Origin: Selenomonadales bacterium
Lineage (GTDB): Bacteria; Bacillota; Negativicutes; Sporomusales; UBA7701
Assembly (NCBI GenBank): GCA_029976065.1
Contig: JARKNV010000048.1
Coordinates: forward strand, 1 to 64,000
Direction of reading: 5' to 3'
Length of the DNA stretch: 64,000 nucleotides
Made by a program: the position numbers and the translations under genes. Each line of letters begins with the position of its first letter. Position 1 is the first letter of the stretch. Below, in pieces: positions 35,457 to 44,895 of this stretch. Below the pieces are notes generated by a model. It worked only from the letters and a program-made list of their open reading frames with translations, was not told the origin of the DNA and searched no databases.

Positions 35457-35819
35457 TTATCTTCCGATATACTTCTGCCGGAAATACCCCGGGTCGATCC
35501 CCTCCGGCACCACCGCGTGGAACCGCAGCCACTCGCCGCCGGCCTCCTCCTTCGTCAGCAGATACGTCTTCACCGGAAAATCCCGGTCGTCCACGAACAT
35601 CAGGTCGTCGGTCTCCAGCGCCTCCTCCATATCGTCGCGGGAGAAATCCTCGCTGTAAAAATACTGATCCACCGACAGCAGGCTGCCGTCGTCGTCGTAC
35701 ACCGCCCCGAAATACACCGCCCCGCAGTCCACCGTGAACTCGTACTCCCCGGTCACCGCCGGCGCGCGGCTGTCGAGAAACACCCCGCTCACCGGCACCC
35801 GGCTCATCTTCATACTCAT
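35457..35819 (-). CDS. Small acidic protein of unknown function
   Basis: A 120-residue cytoplasmic protein, with ATG 35819 the likely start after GAGG. It is rich in Asp and Glu, with aromatic residues (AVYFGAVYDDDGSLLSVDQYFYSED; RDDMEEALETDDLMFVDD). No domain is recognised. It lies downstream of sbcC in the same direction (108 bp) and ends in a terminator. Confidence 0.65.
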   Translation of the reverse strand: MSMKMSRVPVSGVFLDSRAPAVTGEYEFTVDCGAVYFGAVYDDDGSLLSVDQYFYSEDFSRDDMEEALETDDLMFVDDRDFPVKTYLLTKEEAGGEWLRFHAVVPEGIDPGYFRQKYIGR

Positions 35820-35926
35820 CCTCGTCCCACCCCTCTCGACGTTGTCCATAAAATTATGGCCCGCCGACGCCCCTCTTATACGCCGACGCTACGCGCCGCA
35901 ATCCTCCTCCGGCGGCAGCTTCCGGG

Positions 35927-38900
35927 CTAAACGCGCCAGCGGGTGGTGCTGCCGCGGTCGGTCGGTACGATCTCCAGCCGGGCCTCAATGCGCTCCTTAA
36001 GCTCCGGCACGTGGGAAATAATCCCTACCAGCCGCCCGCTCGTCTGCAGCTCCACCAGCGCCTGCATCGCCATATCCAGAGCCTCCGGGTCCAGCATCCC
36101 GAACCCCTCGTCCACGAAAATCGTGTCCAGGTACACGCCCCCCGAATAACTCTGCACCACATCCGCCAGACCCAGGGCCAGCGCCAGCGACGCCAGGAAA
36201 GTCTCCCCGCCGCTCAGCGTCGCCGCCGGGCGGGCCGCCCCCGTCCACGCGTCCTCGATCTCGATATCCAGGCCGCCGGCCATCCCCTTGTGGATCGGAT
36301 CGTCCATCCGCCGCAGGGCATAGCGCCCGCGGCTCATTTTTTTCAGGCGGACATTCGCCACCCCCGTCACATCATCCAGCAGCGCCTGCAGCACGAAGCG
36401 GTGGAAACTCACCCTGAGAGGATTCTGCCCGTTCGCCACCTGCGACAACCGGCCCAGCACCGCGTACTCCGCCTCGCGGGCCTCCTTGTCCGCCTCCAGC
36501 GCTTTCAACTGTTCAAGCTGCTCCGCCGTCTTGCCCACAAGCTCCTGCAGCCGCGCCTGCTCGGCCACCAGCCCGTCGCTCGCCTCCTGGGCCGCCGCCA
36601 CCGCCGTCGCCGCGGCCGCCGTATCCGGCGCCTCCAGCCCCGCCGTCGCGGCTTCCGCCTGGCCCAGCCGGTCGCGGGCCACCGCCAGCGCCGCGTCGTA
36701 CTCGGCCAAACCTTTCTCCAGCGCCGCCGCAGCCCCAGCCGGGCGGCAGGCCGCCGCGAAGTCCGCCTCGTCGCTGAAACCCGCCTCCTTGACGCGCTGT
36801 GTAAAACGTTGCCGCTCTCTTTCCGTATTCAGTTTGGCTGTATCCAGTCCATTCTTCGCTGCCGTAAAGCCTGCGGTCAGTCCGGCAACCTTTGCCGCCA
36901 TTTCTCCTGCCGCTGCCTGCGCCTGCATCCAGGCCTGCTCCAGGCCGTCGCGGCGGGCCGTTGCCGCGGCAAGTTCGTCTTCCAATCGGCCCTCTTCCCG
37001 CAGGGCCTCCGGTATCGAACCTTCCCGTTCTGTCAAAACCGCCCGCGCCTCCCCGGCCGCCGCCGCCGCCTCCCTTGCCGCGATCTCGGCCGCCGCCAGC
37101 AGCGGCTCTCGGCTCTCGACCTCGCGCGTGAGATCGGCCAGCTGCCGTTCCAGTCTTTCCAGGTCGGCAGCCGCCTTGCGAGCATTCGCCAATTCGGCCG
37201 CCAGTCCGTCGGCTGTCCGGCGCAGGCTGTCGATACTCTCCTTTGCCTTGTCGCCCACCAGTTGTCGAAGATTGTTGCCCCGCTCCGTCACCGTGGCAAG
37301 CGCCTGGGCCGCTTCCGTCAGTTCGCGGCGTTTTCCTGTAAGATGCTCTTCATGGGTGCGGACGGCCGCTTGCTCGGCCTCCAGCGCCGCCGTTTCCGGC
37401 ACCTCTTCCGTATGGCTGGCCGGGGCCGGATGGTGCGTCGACCCGCACACCGGGCACGCCTCGCCGGGAGCCAGTTCGCGCGCCAGCCGCGCCGCCTGCC
37501 CCTGCCGCCACCGCCGGTCAACCGCCGCACACCGCTCGCGGGCCGCAGCCAATTCCTGCTCCAACCCTGTCACCGTCTCTGCCAGTGCCGTGTGGCGGCG
37601 GGAAATGTCCTGCCATTCGCCGCGCAGCGCCGCCAGCTTCCCGCAGTTGTTTACAAGCTCGGCCGCCTCCCGCGCGGCGCTCTCCAGCGTCGGCGCCTTA
37701 AAAGCCTCGGCCAGCAAGCCCTCTCTCTTTTCCCTTGCTGCCGTTAGCTTCGCATAGTCATTCTCGCGGGCCTGCCTGGCCTGCCCGTGGCCGGCTTCCG
37801 CCAGCCGTGCCTTCTCTTCGGCCGCCTGCAGGGCCTCGCGGGACTTCTTCATCTCGCCCAGCTTATCGCCCAGCGCCGCCAGGGCGTTCACCGCCTCCGC
37901 GGCCCCCTTGCGCTCGCCCTCCCGCCGCCGCTCGCCTTCCAGCGCCTCGTCGGCCCGCTCTTTATCTCCCTGCGCCGCCGCCAGTTCGGCCGCCGCCTTC
38001 GCCAGCGCCGCCGCCGCCTGTTCCTCCTCCTGTTTGCGCGCCGCCACCTGTAAGGCTAAATCGGCCAACAGCGCCGCCTGCCTGGCCCGCGCCAGCTCCC
38101 GGCGCGCCCCGGCCATCGCCTCGCCCTGGCCCTCCAGGCCGCGTAAAGCCGCCGCCGCCCGTTCCCGGTCGGCGAACCTCTCCGCCAGCCGGTTGGCCGC
38201 CGCCAGTCGCTCCTGGGCGGTCTGCAAAGTATTGCGCGCCGCCAGCGCCTCCGCCGTCAGCTTCAGGCTGCGGGCCGTATCCCCCGCCAGCCTCACCGTC
38301 AGCTCAGCCGCGCTCGCCGCGCCCGCCTCCTGCAGCAGCCAGTCGCGCCTCTGGCCCAGCTCCTTCGCCGCCTCCTCCACGCCTTTGGCCGCCTGCTTGA
38401 AAAACTCCTCCAGGCGGTGGTACAGCTCCGTCTGGAAAAGCGTCGCCAAAATCTCCTCCCGCTCGCCCGACTTGGCCAGCAGCAGCCGGCGGAACTCGCC
38501 CTGCGGCAGCACCACCACCTGGCGGAACTGCTCGTACCTGAACCCCAGCAGCCCCTCCAGCGTCTCTGTTACACGGTCCGACCCACTCGCCGCCACCGTA
38601 CCCTCGTCGTCCGCGGCCAGGCCCGTCCGCTTCCACAGCGTCGCCGCCGCCGGCAGCTTCGTCGTCCCCGTCCCGCGCCTCTTCAGCACCTCCTGCTCCG
38701 GCGCGCGGCGCACGCGGTAAACCTCCGCCCCCAGCGCGAAATCGAACACAACCTCCGTCGCTGTCGCCGGGTCCACGTAATCGCTCCGCATCTGGCGCCC
38801 GGCGCGCTCCGCCCCGCTCGTCCGCCCGAACAGCGCGAAACACATCGCGTCGATGATCGTCGTCTTCCCCGCCCCCGTCGGGCCATGAATAAGAAACAGC

Positions 38901-38986
38901 GCCTTATCCCCCAGGCGGCCGAAATCCACCCTCTCCGTCCCGGCGTACGAGCCAAACGCCGTCATCGTCAAAACAAGCGGCTTCAT
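35927..38986 (-). CDS. sbcC: Exonuclease SbcCD, subunit C
   Basis: A 1019-residue SMC-like ATPase that, with SbcD, opens hairpins and processes DNA ends. Walker A (HGPTGAGKTTIID) is near the N-terminus. Long coiled coils with many Ala, Glu and Arg surround a zinc hook CPVCG near residue 505-512. The C-terminus holds the signature LSGGETFLASLALALGLAD and Walker B IFVDEGFGMLD. It overlaps the end of sbcD by four bases. Confidence 0.96.
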   Translation of the reverse strand: MKPLVLTMTAFGSYAGTERVDFGRLGDKALFLIHGPTGAGKTTIIDAMCFALFGRTSGAERAGRQMRSDYVDPATATEVVFDFALGAEVYRVRRAPEQEVLKRRGTGTTKLPAAATLWKRTGLAADDEGTVAASGSDRVTETLEGLLGFRYEQFRQVVVLPQGEFRRLLLAKSGEREEILATLFQTELYHRLEEFFKQAAKGVEEAAKELGQRRDWLLQEAGAASAAELTVRLAGDTARSLKLTAEALAARNTLQTAQERLAAANRLAERFADRERAAAALRGLEGQGEAMAGARRELARARQAALLADLALQVAARKQEEEQAAAALAKAAAELAAAQGDKERADEALEGERRREGERKGAAEAVNALAALGDKLGEMKKSREALQAAEEKARLAEAGHGQARQARENDYAKLTAAREKREGLLAEAFKAPTLESAAREAAELVNNCGKLAALRGEWQDISRRHTALAETVTGLEQELAAARERCAAVDRRWRQGQAARLARELAPGEACPVCGSTHHPAPASHTEEVPETAALEAEQAAVRTHEEHLTGKRRELTEAAQALATVTERGNNLRQLVGDKAKESIDSLRRTADGLAAELANARKAAADLERLERQLADLTREVESREPLLAAAEIAAREAAAAAGEARAVLTEREGSIPEALREEGRLEDELAAATARRDGLEQAWMQAQAAAGEMAAKVAGLTAGFTAAKNGLDTAKLNTERERQRFTQRVKEAGFSDEADFAAACRPAGAAAALEKGLAEYDAALAVARDRLGQAEAATAGLEAPDTAAAATAVAAAQEASDGLVAEQARLQELVGKTAEQLEQLKALEADKEAREAEYAVLGRLSQVANGQNPLRVSFHRFVLQALLDDVTGVANVRLKKMSRGRYALRRMDDPIHKGMAGGLDIEIEDAWTGAARPAATLSGGETFLASLALALGLADVVQSYSGGVYLDTIFVDEGFGMLDPEALDMAMQALVELQTSGRLVGIISHVPELKERIEARLEIVPTDRGSTTRWRV

Positions 38987-40131
38987 GCCCCCACCTCCCG
39001 CTCCCGGCGGGCGAACGCCTCGATCAGCCCGGCCGCGGCCGCGGCCTCCGCCTCATTCAGCCCCTGGCCCGTCACCTGCGCGAAAAAGGCCGCGAACAGC
39101 TCGGCATCGCTCTGGCGGCGGTGATCCCGCCGCGGTCCCGTCGCCGTAGCCGCCGCCGTCTCGTCGAAAATCCGCTGCAGCACATTCGGGTACACCCTGC
39201 GCAGCTTGCCCATCGGATCGAGCAGCGCCCCGGCGTCCCTCAGCTTCACCGCGATATAATCATCGGCGTGCGCGTCCCGCGCCCCGGCCGCGACAAGTTC
39301 CTCCAAAAACCCCTCCACGCAGCGGACTTCCCGCCGCGGCGTCAGGGCCACCTCCTCCACCGTCGCCTTCCCGGCCCCGTCCAGCTCCACCAGCGCCACA
39401 CTCTTGCGCTGCCCGGCCTCCGCGAACGAATACTTCAGTAGCGACCCCGCATAGCGGATATGGTCCCCGCCCGCCTGCTGCGGCTGATGCAAATGCCCCA
39501 GGGCCACGTAATCGAACCCCGCGAACACCGCCGCCCCCACCGTCGGCACAGCCCCCACCGACAACGGCCGCTCCGACTCGCTCGCCAGCCCCCCGGCCAC
39601 GAACGCGTGGGCCACCGCCACCTTGCGGGCTCCGGCCGGCACCTTCGCCGCCGCGCGCTCCGCCAAAGCGGCCAGCGCCGCCTCGTGGCCCGCCGCCTCC
39701 ACGCCCAGCCGCTCGCGCACCACCGCCGGCTCGGCGTATGGCAGCGGGCAAAAATACACCGGCCCGTAAGCGTCGCTCACCACCACCGGCGCAATCTCCG
39801 CCGCCACCTGGCCGACCACGTGCAGCCTCTGCCGCGCCAGCACCCGGCCGCCGAACCCCAGCCGCTCCGGGCTGTCATGGTTGCCGGCGATCACGATCAC
39901 CGGCACCTTGCAATCGAGCGCCAGCCGGGAAAGCACCTCGCCCAGCAGGCTCACCGCCTCCGGCGGCGGCACCGCCCGGTCGTACACGTCGCCCGCGATC
40001 ACGATCGCGTCCGGGCGCGTATCCCTCGCCAGCTGCACGAACTGCTCCAGTACGTACGCCTGATCCTCCGTCAGATGGAGATTATAAAAAATGCGGCCCA
40101 GATGCCAGTCCGCCGTATGCAAAAACCTCAC
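38983..40131 (-). CDS. sbcD: Exonuclease SbcCD, subunit D
   Basis: A 382-residue Mre11-type metallophosphatase nuclease. Motifs HTADWHLGRIFY, IAGDVYDRAVPP, IAGNHDSPERL and LGHLHQPQ form the two-metal site. It is first in the sbcD-sbcC pair and its stop overlaps the sbcC start (ATGA), giving translational coupling. It lies 27 bp downstream of the flavodoxin-type gene. Confidence 0.96.
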   Translation of the reverse strand: MRFLHTADWHLGRIFYNLHLTEDQAYVLEQFVQLARDTRPDAIVIAGDVYDRAVPPPEAVSLLGEVLSRLALDCKVPVIVIAGNHDSPERLGFGGRVLARQRLHVVGQVAAEIAPVVVSDAYGPVYFCPLPYAEPAVVRERLGVEAAGHEAALAALAERAAAKVPAGARKVAVAHAFVAGGLASESERPLSVGAVPTVGAAVFAGFDYVALGHLHQPQQAGGDHIRYAGSLLKYSFAEAGQRKSVALVELDGAGKATVEEVALTPRREVRCVEGFLEELVAAGARDAHADDYIAVKLRDAGALLDPMGKLRRVYPNVLQRIFDETAAATATGPRRDHRRQSDAELFAAFFAQVTGQGLNEAEAAAAAGLIEAFARREREVGA

Positions 40132-40158
40132 ACCAACACCTCCGCGCTCCCGCGCCCC

Positions 40159-40995
40159 TTATCGCTTAGCCCACCAGTCCGGGCTCCCGTACGGCTTGCG
40201 GATGCGGTACAACTCGTTCCGCTCCGCGATATACCGCGCCTTGATCGCCTCCAGAAGCGCCGCGTGCTCCTCCTTGCCGGCCGGCGAAAACCGCCCGTGG
40301 CCCCCGGCCGCGAACGCCACCGCGAACCCGCCGTCCGCCGCCCTCAGCTCGCCCCGCGCGTCGCACATCACACACCGCACCGCCCCCGAAGGCGCGATCT
40401 GCAGCAGACTGCTGCCGCACGCCGCGCACGTATGCACCCCCGGCAGCGACAAATCCTCCGCGCCGCCCAGCAGCCGCCCGGCCAAAGCCCGCGCCTCGGC
40501 CAGCACCTCCGGCCGCGCCGCCTCGCCCGGGCTCGCCGCCTGCACCAGCATGCTCCCCGCCACCTCCAGGTGGAGAAAACGGGCGAAATTCAGCACCATC
40601 TCCCGGCCGTACCCTTCCCAGCCCGGGATGCCGTACGTCACCGCCGTCACGCACCGCTTGCCCGCGTACTCGGCATTGTTGGCGATCACCGAAATCAGCC
40701 GGTCGCCCACCGCCTTCACGCTCGTGTGCGCCCCGAGGAAATACACCGGCGCCGCGATAATCACCGCATCCGCCCCCTTGATCTTCTCAAGCAGGAACGC
40801 CAGATCGTCGTTAATCACGCAGTCCCGATCCGCCGGCAGGCACGCGTAGCACGCCCGGCACGGCTCGATCCTAAGCTCCGCCAGGCGCACCATCTCCCGC
40901 TCCGTCTCCGCCGGCAGCGCCGCCAGCATCTCCCGCGCCAGAATCTCCGAATTGCCAAGTTTCCTGGGAGAACCAATAAGTGCAAGCACTCTCAT
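40159..40995 (-). CDS. Flavodoxin-fold NAD(P)H-dependent FMN reductase with extra C-terminus
   Basis: A 278-residue protein. Residues 1-180 are an FMN-reductase/iron-sulphur flavoprotein-type domain (ALIGSPRKLGNSEILAREML; CRACYACLPADRDCVINDDL with four Cys; APVYFLGAHTSVKAVGDRL). The C-terminal ~95 residues add two CxxC pairs (CAACGS, CVMCDA), suggesting a zinc ribbon. GGAGG lies eight bases before ATG 40995. Probably redox-active in the cytoplasm; electron partner unknown. Confidence 0.85.
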   Translation of the reverse strand: MRVLALIGSPRKLGNSEILAREMLAALPAETEREMVRLAELRIEPCRACYACLPADRDCVINDDLAFLLEKIKGADAVIIAAPVYFLGAHTSVKAVGDRLISVIANNAEYAGKRCVTAVTYGIPGWEGYGREMVLNFARFLHLEVAGSMLVQAASPGEAARPEVLAEARALAGRLLGGAEDLSLPGVHTCAACGSSLLQIAPSGAVRCVMCDARGELRAADGGFAVAFAAGGHGRFSPAGKEEHAALLEAIKARYIAERNELYRIRKPYGSPDWWAKR

Positions 40996-41019
40996 AAGTA
41001 TTTCCTCCAATTCAATGGA

Positions 41020-41195
41020 TTGCCTTAAAAAGTCCATCTGCGGCGTTGCTCCTCGGCTGCCATCCTCAGCGTACGTTCGTGTACGCGCGATGCTGTTAAA
41101 CCGATCCTGTGCAAACAACGTATATCAACGTTGTCGCGGAGGAAACGGTGGTGTCAGCCTCCGGTGCGCCTTGCATCTGGAGCTTTTAAAGACAA
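41020..41195. repeat. Dispersed structured repeat, copy R4
   Basis: A 176-bp unit with arms CTTAAAAAG/CTTTTAAAG and inner hairpin GCGTAC...GTACGC. An insert of about 60 bp (41080-41145), containing the smaller palindrome-like CAACGTATATCAACGTTG, makes it longer than R2 and R3. Confidence 0.75.
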
Positions 41196-41346
41196 TCGTA
41201 TATTTCCTGTTTTTTTAGTCTTTGCTTGCCCTATTTCGCCCCCGCCCGGCCTTCTTCCTTGTCCCCCGCCGCCATTTGTTCGCTTGCCTCCCGGGGGGCC
41301 CGCATAGTACAATAATTGTGTAAATTCAGATCAAAGGAGGCCGCCA

Positions 41347-41595
41347 ATGGAAGCCTTTCTCCCCTCCTCCGACCTCTGGTGGCGCTACTTCATCTACGGC
41401 GCCCTCTTTCACATCGCCGCCGTCACCCCCGCCTGCAAAACCGAGCGGCACGCCACCGCCTTCCGCGTCGTGGGCTACGCCGTGGGCGCCGTCCCCGTCC
41501 TCCTCCGCCTCGGCGTCCTTCCCGCCGTCCTCATGCTCGTCTTCCTGTACGGCTTCACCTTCGCCGTGCGGTACATAAAAAGCATGTTCAAATAA
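41347..41595 (+). CDS. Small membrane protein
   Basis: An 82-residue protein with two or three hydrophobic segments (FIYGALFHIAAVTPAC; VVGYAVGAVPVLLRLGVLPAVLMLVFLYGF). AAAGGAGG lies six bases before ATG 41347, so it is clearly translated. No family is recognised. It is alone on the plus strand, facing the chemoreceptor gene across a shared terminator. Confidence 0.7.
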   Translation: MEAFLPSSDLWWRYFIYGALFHIAAVTPACKTERHATAFRVVGYAVGAVPVLLRLGVLPAVLMLVFLYGFTFAVRYIKSMFK

Positions 41596-41610
41596 TCCCT
41601 CCCGGCAGCA

Positions 41611-41644
41611 AAACAGGCCCGAGCATACGCTCGGGCCTGTTTCC
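41611..41644. terminator. Bidirectional terminator
   Basis: CAGGCCCGAGC-ATAC-GCTCGGGCCTG, an 11-bp perfect stem, with TTTCC on the plus side and TTTTG on the minus side. Confidence 0.85.
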
Positions 41645-41657
41645 TTTCCTTGCCTCG

Positions 41658-43352
41658 CTACACCCGGAACCTCGCCACCGCGGCCTGCAGCTCCTGGGCC
41701 AGCTTCGCCAGCGACTGGCTCGCGCCGGCAATCTCCTCCATCGAAGCCAGCTGCTCCTCCGTAGCCGCCGAAACGCTCTGAGACTCCGCCGCCGACCTTT
41801 TGCTATGCTCGTCGATCTTCTTCACCGAAGTCACGATATGCTGGCTCCCGCCGGCCATCTGCTCGATCGCTGCGGAAATATCCCGCACCTGCTCCGACAC
41901 CACGTTCACCATCTCCATGATCTCCCCGAAAGCGCCGCCCGCGGTCTTGACCGCCTCGGCGCCCTCCTTGACCTCCCGGGTGCCGTCGTTCATCGCCGCC
42001 ACAGCCCTGTCGGTATCCTCGCGGATCTCGCCGATCAACGACCCGATCTTCTTCGCCGCCTCCTCGGACTGCTCAGCCAGCTTCCGCACCTCCTCGGCCA
42101 CCACCGCAAAACCGCGGCCCTGCTCCCCGGCCCGCGCCGCCTCGATCGCCGCATTCAGGGCCAAAAGATTCGTCTGCCCGGCGATCCCCGCGATCGCGTC
42201 CACGATCTGGCCTATTTCCTGCGACCGCCCGCCCAGCCTGCCGACAACCGCGGCGGAAGCACCCACTGTCTGCTCGATCCGCTTCATCTGGCTTACCGCC
42301 CGCTCCACCGCCTGCCGGCCGTCGCCGGCCCGCTCGGCCGTCCGGGCCGTCTGGCCCGCCACCTCGCTCGCGTTCGCCGCGATCTGCTGAATCCCGGCGG
42401 ACATCTCCTCAACCACGGCGCTTGTTTCCGTCACCGCCTGCATCTGCTCCGTCGCCCCGGCGGCCACATCGGTTATCGACCCGGTTATCTGGTTGGCCGC
42501 CAGCGCCGACTGGTCGGCGCTCGCCGTCAGTTCCTCGCTCGAAGCCGCCAGATGCTCCGCGTTCGTCGTTATCTGCCTCACAAGGCCCGTAAGAGCGACA
42601 ACCATCGCGTTGAAAGACGCGGCCAAATGGCCGATCTCGTCCTGGCGCGTCACCCTCACCTGCTGGGTCAGATCGCCGTCCGCCACCTTCCCGGCAGCCA
42701 TAGCCAGCTGATTGACCGGCCGTGAAATGCTGCGGGCCGCGAAAACCCCGATCAGCAAACCAAGCAGCGCGCTCGCCAGGCCGGCGGCCACGGCCGCCTT
42801 CTCGCCGGCGTCGGCGGCGTTCACCGACTTCGCCATCGCCGTGTCGATCTGCTCCCGCCGCAGCTCCGAATACTCCTTCGCCTTCGCGCGCAACTGGCGG
42901 CCGAGCTCGGTAAGCTCCCCGTTCATCACCTGCAGCGCCTCCTGGTCCCTGCCGGCCTGCTTATGCGCAATGACAACCCTCTCGGCAATCTCCGAATACT
43001 TCCCTTCCAGCGCCATCAGTTCATTCACGACCTTTTTGCCCTGCTCCGTGCGGGCGGCGGCCAGCAGCTCCTTCTCCAGCTTCTCGTTCTCCGCCGTCAC
43101 CCGCCGGAAATTATCCAGCGACACCCTGTCCCCGGAGATCAGGAAGCCGCGCAGCGACGCGAACTTATTCTCCACATTCCTGGCGATCTCCGCCGTCTGC
43201 AAAAGCCGCGGGATATCCTCCTGCTTAGTCTTGGTCACCAGCTCCCTGGCGACATCCATGTTATACACCACGAAACCGAAACCCACCGCGCCCACGAGTA
43301 CGACAAGCATAAAGAAAGCAACCATCTTGGCCATCAAATTCATCTGCATCAT
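41658..43352 (-). CDS. Methyl-accepting chemotaxis protein
   Basis: A 564-residue receptor. A membrane helix (about 10-30), a four-helix-bundle sensor (to about 185), a second helix (190-210), a HAMP domain and the long signalling coiled coil follow in order. The tip [33 protein letters not shown] binds CheA/CheW. The C-terminus lacks the CheR-tethering pentapeptide. The ligand cannot be predicted. The ribosome site before ATG 43352 is weak. No other che genes are in the window. Confidence 0.95.
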   Translation of the reverse strand: MMQMNLMAKMVAFFMLVVLVGAVGFGFVVYNMDVARELVTKTKQEDIPRLLQTAEIARNVENKFASLRGFLISGDRVSLDNFRRVTAENEKLEKELLAAARTEQGKKVVNELMALEGKYSEIAERVVIAHKQAGRDQEALQVMNGELTELGRQLRAKAKEYSELRREQIDTAMAKSVNAADAGEKAAVAAGLASALLGLLIGVFAARSISRPVNQLAMAAGKVADGDLTQQVRVTRQDEIGHLAASFNAMVVALTGLVRQITTNAEHLAASSEELTASADQSALAANQITGSITDVAAGATEQMQAVTETSAVVEEMSAGIQQIAANASEVAGQTARTAERAGDGRQAVERAVSQMKRIEQTVGASAAVVGRLGGRSQEIGQIVDAIAGIAGQTNLLALNAAIEAARAGEQGRGFAVVAEEVRKLAEQSEEAAKKIGSLIGEIREDTDRAVAAMNDGTREVKEGAEAVKTAGGAFGEIMEMVNVVSEQVRDISAAIEQMAGGSQHIVTSVKKIDEHSKRSAAESQSVSAATEEQLASMEEIAGASQSLAKLAQELQAAVARFRV

Positions 43353-43380
43353 GGTCCGGCTCAGCCGTTCACCCTCCTGT

Positions 43381-43392
43381 CTAAATATTTAG
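43381..43392. repeat. Perfect 12-bp AT palindrome upstream of the chemoreceptor gene
   Basis: CTAAATATTTAG sits 29 bp upstream of the chemoreceptor start, in an AT-rich spacer (43353-43593) that otherwise holds no gene. It could be an operator. Confidence 0.4.
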
Positions 43393-43593
43393 TCAATTAC
43401 TAAATTGGCAAATAAACCCTATATTCCTGCAAATTTTCGTATTTTTGTCCTAAAATATAAAATAAATCGTAATATTCACCATTTATAACCACATACTACC
43501 AATATCGTCATATTTTAGGAAGGGCCTTCCCACCATGCGGCTTTCTTTTAAAAACGCCGCAATCTGGAAATACTAACGCCGGAGGTGTCAGCA

Positions 43594-43722
43594 ATGGACG
43601 ACAAAGACCTTGAAAACGGCACGGACGTCCCCGAAAACGTCACCGTGACCAACCGCAAAACCGACAGCACGACCCCGACCGTGTATCCCGACGTGGACTT
43701 CGTTAACCGCACTTTCCCCTGA
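43594..43722 (+). CDS. Tiny hydrophilic protein 1
   Basis: A 42-residue acidic protein (MDDKDLENGTDVPENVTVTN ...) starting at ATG 43594, 11 bases after GGAGG. No hydrophobic segment. It is first of three tiny genes, each behind its own ribosome site. No family is recognised; the composition resembles minor small acid-soluble spore proteins, but this is weak. Confidence 0.5.
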   Translation: MDDKDLENGTDVPENVTVTNRKTDSTTPTVYPDVDFVNRTFP

Positions 43723-43741
43723 AAAAACCGGAGGTGACGAA

Positions 43742-43921
43742 ATGGTAGACGTCAACATCACCGACAAAGGCCGCCGCGACGGCAAGCAGCCCGCCCACGC
43801 CCCCTGGGGCGGCAAGCAGGCCGACCTCCTCTCCAACCCCAAAGCGACCGCCGTCTTCCCGCCCACCGAAAAAGTGACCGCCGCGCCCAAGGAAAATACC
43901 ACCGAAAGCGACGAGGGATAA
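43742..43921 (+). CDS. Tiny hydrophilic protein 2
   Basis: A 59-residue protein (MVDVNITDKGRRDGKQPAHA ...) starting at ATG 43742 behind GGAGGTG, 19 bp after the previous gene. Rich in Lys, Pro, Ala, Thr; no membrane segment or known motif. Its stop is five bases before the next start. Confidence 0.55.
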   Translation: MVDVNITDKGRRDGKQPAHAPWGGKQADLLSNPKATAVFPPTEKVTAAPKENTTESDEG

Positions 43922-43925
43922 CGAC

Positions 43926-44033
43926 ATGAAAAACAGCGGCGAACAGCACGACAAAAACGGCCAGGAATCCGGCCGCGCCTCGACCATGGTCAAAAACGCC
44001 GGCAACCGCAAAATAGCCCTGAAAACGAAATAA
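43926..44033 (+). CDS. Tiny hydrophilic protein 3
   Basis: A 35-residue basic protein (MKNSGEQHDKNGQESGRAST ...) at ATG 43926. Its ribosome site GAGGGATAA overlaps the stop of the previous gene, so it is probably coupled. Asn, Gly and Lys rich, much like SspN/SspK-type minor spore proteins in composition, but no homology is claimed. Confidence 0.5.
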   Translation: MKNSGEQHDKNGQESGRASTMVKNAGNRKIALKTK

Positions 44034-44059
44034 CGGTTGGCCTATTCTCGCTAACAGGG

Positions 44060-44292
44060 GCGTTCCGGCATTGGCCTTGCCCCCCGCCGCGACGGCGGCC
44101 TTACTATGAAGGGCAACAGCAAACTTTCAGTTCGCTGTTGCCCTTCATAGCGACTCGCACCCGCAAGGGGCAGGCCGCCCCTCTAACCGCTGAAGCGCTA
44201 AGAGTGGCGCTCCGCGGTGCTGTTCTCCGGCTCTCTCGCTAAGTAGCGGCCGTCGTCTCCGCTTGAAGGGGGCTGCCCCAATGCCGGAACGC
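44060..44292. repeat. Large nested inverted repeat
   Basis: Outer arms GCGTTCCGGCATTGG (44060-44074) and CCAATGCCGGAACGC (44278-44292) are perfect complements. Inside is a 17-bp perfect hairpin (44104-44120 with 44134-44150, 13-base loop). A segment at 44162-44210 is homologous to the inside of repeat R1 at 10.7 kb. It fills the gene-free gap; no ORF is supported in it. It may encode a structured RNA or be a mobile palindrome. Confidence 0.8.
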
Positions 44293-44466
44293 TCGCCTAT
44301 CCATTACCCGTCTTAATAAAGACCGTCAGAGGTGGGGTTTTATTGAGTTGATGATTTTATTTACATGGCACCAATGACAACCTGACTAAAGCCCCCCATC
44401 TAAGAATTAAAGGTCCTGTAGTTACACCTCACCAATGAGATGTAACTAAATAACATTTTAAAAGCA

Positions 44467-44508
44467 AAAAGCCGCCCATTCCTTACGGCAAGCGGCGGCT
44501 TTTTACTT
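44467..44508. terminator. Terminator
   Basis: AAAAAGCCGCC...GGCGGCTTTTT; works in both directions, mainly for the minus-strand gene at 44535. The stretch 44293-44466 before it shows no gene. Confidence 0.75.
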
Positions 44509-44534
44509 TGCATCCTTCCGGACAGTGATTCTCC

Positions 44535-44726
44535 CTATGGGTTTGGGTTGTTGCCTTCGTTCTCCGTGTTTTTTTCCTTAAAGATATAATTATTTATCAC
44601 AACGCCAATAGCCAAACCCATAAACACCAAAAGCAGCATGCCCGCCACTGCGATTTTTGGATTGTATAATCTGGATACAAAAATCAACAAACCGATGCAG
44701 ATGATAGGAGAAATAGCCCTTTTCAA
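44535..44726 (-). CDS. Small two-helix membrane protein
   Basis: A 63-residue protein with two hydrophobic segments (AISPIICIGLLIFVSRLY and IAVAGMLLLVFMGLAIGVVINNYIF) and a charged tail. TTG 44726 is the start, five bases after a strong GGAAGGAGGTGAT site. A long structured leader with an internal terminator precedes it, so its expression is probably controlled by attenuation. No family is recognised. Confidence 0.7.
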   Translation of the reverse strand: MKRAISPIICIGLLIFVSRLYNPKIAVAGMLLLVFMGLAIGVVINNYIFKEKNTENEGNNPNP

Positions 44727-44760
44727 GTAAATCACCTCCTTCCATATACAAATCATACTC

Positions 44761-44895
44761 ATTTGAGATAAGCGCACAAAAAATGGATAGCCACAATAAA
44801 TGGCTATCCACCCTGATAGTCTCATCTCAAATAAGTACACCATATCCGGAAGGACTTAGATGACTTACCTCACTAATTACGGTTTCCCGTAATAG
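44761..44895 (-). promoter_or_regulatory. Structured leader with internal terminator
   Basis: On the minus strand, in order: a hairpin ATTACGG-GAAA-CCGTAAT (44876-44893), ATTTGAGAT (complement of 44824-44832), a terminator stem TGGATAGCCA/TGGCTATCCA followed by TTTTTT (44778-44810), then ATCTCAAAT (44761-44769), which pairs with the earlier ATTTGAGAT. The terminator is therefore enclosed by a second stem. A possible -10 TATGAT lies at 44909-44914. It does not match a riboswitch class I know. Confidence 0.55.
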
